This document shows positions 52,859-53,979 of a stretch of 53,979 nt of DNA, piece by piece. The notes beneath the pieces were generated by a model. That model was given only the letters and a program-made list of their open reading frames with translations. It was not told the origin of the DNA and ran no database searches. Made by a program: the position numbers and the translations under genes. Location: assembly GCA_040752675.1 (NCBI GenBank), contig JBFMGF010000100.1, positions 1 through 53,979 on the forward strand. Direction: 5' to 3'. Origin of the DNA: Acidobacteriota bacterium. Lineage in GTDB: Bacteria > Acidobacteriota > Polarisedimenticolia > JBFMGF01. How positions within the stretch are numbered: the stretch's first letter is position 1; every line of letters starts with the position of its first letter.

Positions 52859-52942
52859 ATGAAAGAAATAGCCACGGAGTTTATTTGGGAAGGAAGCGGG
52901 CTTTTCGTTCCCAGCGGAACGATGGCCAATCTGGTTTGCACA
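52859..52942 (+). pseudogene. Threonine aldolase (ltaE-like) fragment
   Basis: A short stretch translates as EIATEF...LFVPSGTMANLVC, the conserved block of low-specificity L-threonine aldolases. The expected preceding FGKEAG is present only in the +1 frame (TTTGGGAAGGAAGCGGGC), so two single-base indels or a divergence are indicated. Beyond the block the frame ends within ten codons. No other part of the enzyme is seen in the 404-base gap, so this is a remnant. Confidence 0.5.
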
Positions 52943-53162
52943 CTAATATCTTCTTGGCCGCCTTCGTGAGATCCTCTGCAAACCCGAGAGGGATTCTGTG
53001 CTCTTCCATGAGAATATGGATGGCGTGTCCCATTGTCCGTGAGGAGAGCAAATGTATAGGTTGCTTTTCTCTTGGAATTTTATTATTCTCACATTCACGA
53101 AAGGAAGAAAAAAGGATGCTCTTCACGATCGATGAGCTTCCTTAATTTCCTGAGGAGGCAGC

Positions 53163-53753
53163 ATGGCAGATAAAGATAAGAAAGTGGCAAGAAGAAGATA
53201 TTTCCTTCTCAATTCATCACAACCAGAGATTTTCAGCAGAATACTCATTCTCTTCATGCTGGCAGTCCTGATCACGGCGTGGGCCTTTTACCTGATGGCA
53301 AATCGGGAGATCGAGAATGAATGGTATAAGGCCCACTCAACGCTGAAGTACGTGTCACAGATGTTCCTTCCCTGGCTCATCATGGCCAACATCGCGGGTA
53401 TTGCTATCGTTGCCACCTTCCTCATTTTTTTAACGCATAAGATCGCAGGGGCGAGCTACCGTATCAAGAAGGATCTGGAAGTGATAAAAAAGGGAAATCT
53501 CTCCAAGAAGATAAAACTGAGGAAGAAGGACCAACTCCATGATGTTGCGGAAGCAGTGAATCACGCTTTCGAGGAAATCAGAGAAAGAATGGAGAAGGTA
53601 GCTGCCTCGGTTATCGACATGGAGATGAAGATCAATTCTACCCTCTACTATCTTGGTGATGGGAACGACAGGGAGCGGGCACGAGAGGAAGCGGCCAAAC
53701 TAATTTCTGATATCAGACATGTTAAGGATTATCTGGAGTCCATCGCTCCATGA
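53163..53753 (+). CDS. Membrane protein with HAMP domain
   Basis: The 196-residue protein has two membrane helices (about 24-46 and 73-93) with a short periplasmic loop. A HAMP-like domain follows (about 95-150: THKIAGASYRIKKDLEVIKKGNLSKKIKLRKKDQLHDVAEAVNHAF), then a helical tail. HAMP domains pass signals between membrane and cytosolic helices; no kinase or methyl-accepting domain is present. It is followed by a cytochrome c gene, so it may belong to a redox or sensing unit. The gene has an AGGAGGCAGC ribosome site. Confidence 0.8.
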   Translation: MADKDKKVARRRYFLLNSSQPEIFSRILILFMLAVLITAWAFYLMANREIENEWYKAHSTLKYVSQMFLPWLIMANIAGIAIVATFLIFLTHKIAGASYRIKKDLEVIKKGNLSKKIKLRKKDQLHDVAEAVNHAFEEIRERMEKVAASVIDMEMKINSTLYYLGDGNDRERAREEAAKLISDIRHVKDYLESIAP

Positions 53754-53795
53754 TCTCTGATGCTACATGGAAATCGCACATGAATTAATCACATC

Positions 53796-53979
53796 ATGAA
53801 CGGATCATCAAAAGATATTCAGAAGATATTTTCTCCGTTGCTTCTTGCCATTTTCTTCTCGCTGCTCCTCTATCTGGCTTCTCTCATACTCGGCTTCGAT
53901 AAGACGGACCCCGGTAGACCTTGCGGCGATTGTCATGGTTCTATAGATCCAAATGCTCCCCCGGTTCATCTAAGTGACA
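53796..53979 (+). CDS. Membrane-anchored cytochrome c, N-terminal part, runs off window
   Basis: The frame begins with ATG at 53796 and stays open to the end of the window (61 codons). It has a membrane helix (FSPLLLAIFFSLLLYLASLILG) and a heme-binding CxxCH (CGDCH) at about residue 42-46. The helix-then-heme order fits NapC/NrfH-like or multiheme c-type cytochromes. The number of hemes cannot be told. It is in line with the HAMP gene, 42 bases upstream. Confidence 0.75.
   Translation, partial: MNGSSKDIQKIFSPLLLAIFFSLLLYLASLILGFDKTDPGRPCGDCHGSIDPNAPPVHLSD

Noticed and set aside
52881-53126. 81-codon minus-strand frame with a plausible peptide around LMEEHRIPLGFAEDLTKA
   Set aside because: I do not recognise it, it overlaps the threonine-aldolase remnant, and no ribosome site is clear; left unannotated.

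Overview
The window (about 54 kb, moderate GC) comes from a Gram-negative bacterium. An Lpt lipopolysaccharide-export operon, a DnaK/Hsp20 operon, RpoN, MurJ and a Kor-type 2-oxoglutarate:ferredoxin oxidoreductase point to a bacterium with an outer membrane and ferredoxin-linked, probably anaerobic or facultative, metabolism. DUF1844, DUF4388, DUF4340/Gld-type ABC and DHH-CBS-CCA genes fit an Acidobacteriota/Aminicenantes-like or deltaproteobacterial-type lineage. This placement is an inference from gene content and is not proven.

Layout. 1-9.2 kb (minus): nadC (partial), valS, a response regulator, then an acyl-CoA block of crotonase, split methylmalonyl-CoA mutase and two acyl-CoA dehydrogenases. 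9.2-14.9 kb (minus): a divergent crotonase-like gene and the conserved lptC/A-lptB-rpoN-hpf order, in which LptC and LptA-like domains form one 665-residue protein. 15.0-23.8 kb (minus): enoyl-CoA hydratase, a DnaC-like ATPase, and a run HMG-CoA synthase (archaeal type) - thiolase - DUF35 - methylcrotonyl-CoA carboxylase beta - LiuC-like hydratase - biotin carboxylase - biotin carrier. This run links leucine/isovalerate chemistry to HMG-CoA. 24.0-27.4 kb: dnaK-hsp20-sigma factor. 27.5-31.1 kb: a DUF4388/GspG-like protein, a TPR/zinc membrane protein and DUF1844. 31.2-43.0 kb: mazG (plus), then minus-strand accA, a DHH-CBS-CCA fusion, xerD, dtd, a Gld-like ABC system with DUF4340, and murJ. 43.1-47.4 kb (plus): ssb, a secreted beta-sandwich protein and korDABC. 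47.5-48.3 kb: a TPR membrane protein and tRNA-Arg(CCT).

48.4-51.0 kb is the most unusual part. It is a decayed chromosomal integron: a truncated integron integrase (IntI C-terminus only), a consensus promoter, an attI-like core and three cassettes separated by attC sites. All elements point the same way on the minus strand. The cassettes carry a BrnT/BrnA-like toxin-antitoxin pair, a DUF4258/DUF2283 pair and an unknown membrane protein. Two of the three cassettes lack an ATG/GTG/TTG at the natural start but have a good Shine-Dalgarno before a CTG. The flanking 51-53.1 kb holds an AT-rich tryptophan synthase beta-like gene (TrpB2) and a threonine-aldolase remnant, so 48.3-53.1 kb behaves as a gene-flux zone. 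The window ends with a HAMP membrane protein and the start of a membrane-anchored cytochrome c (plus).

Genes mostly sit in tight minus-strand operons with ATGA stop/start overlaps. Several start codons were moved to internal methionines on the basis of these overlaps and Shine-Dalgarno sequences.
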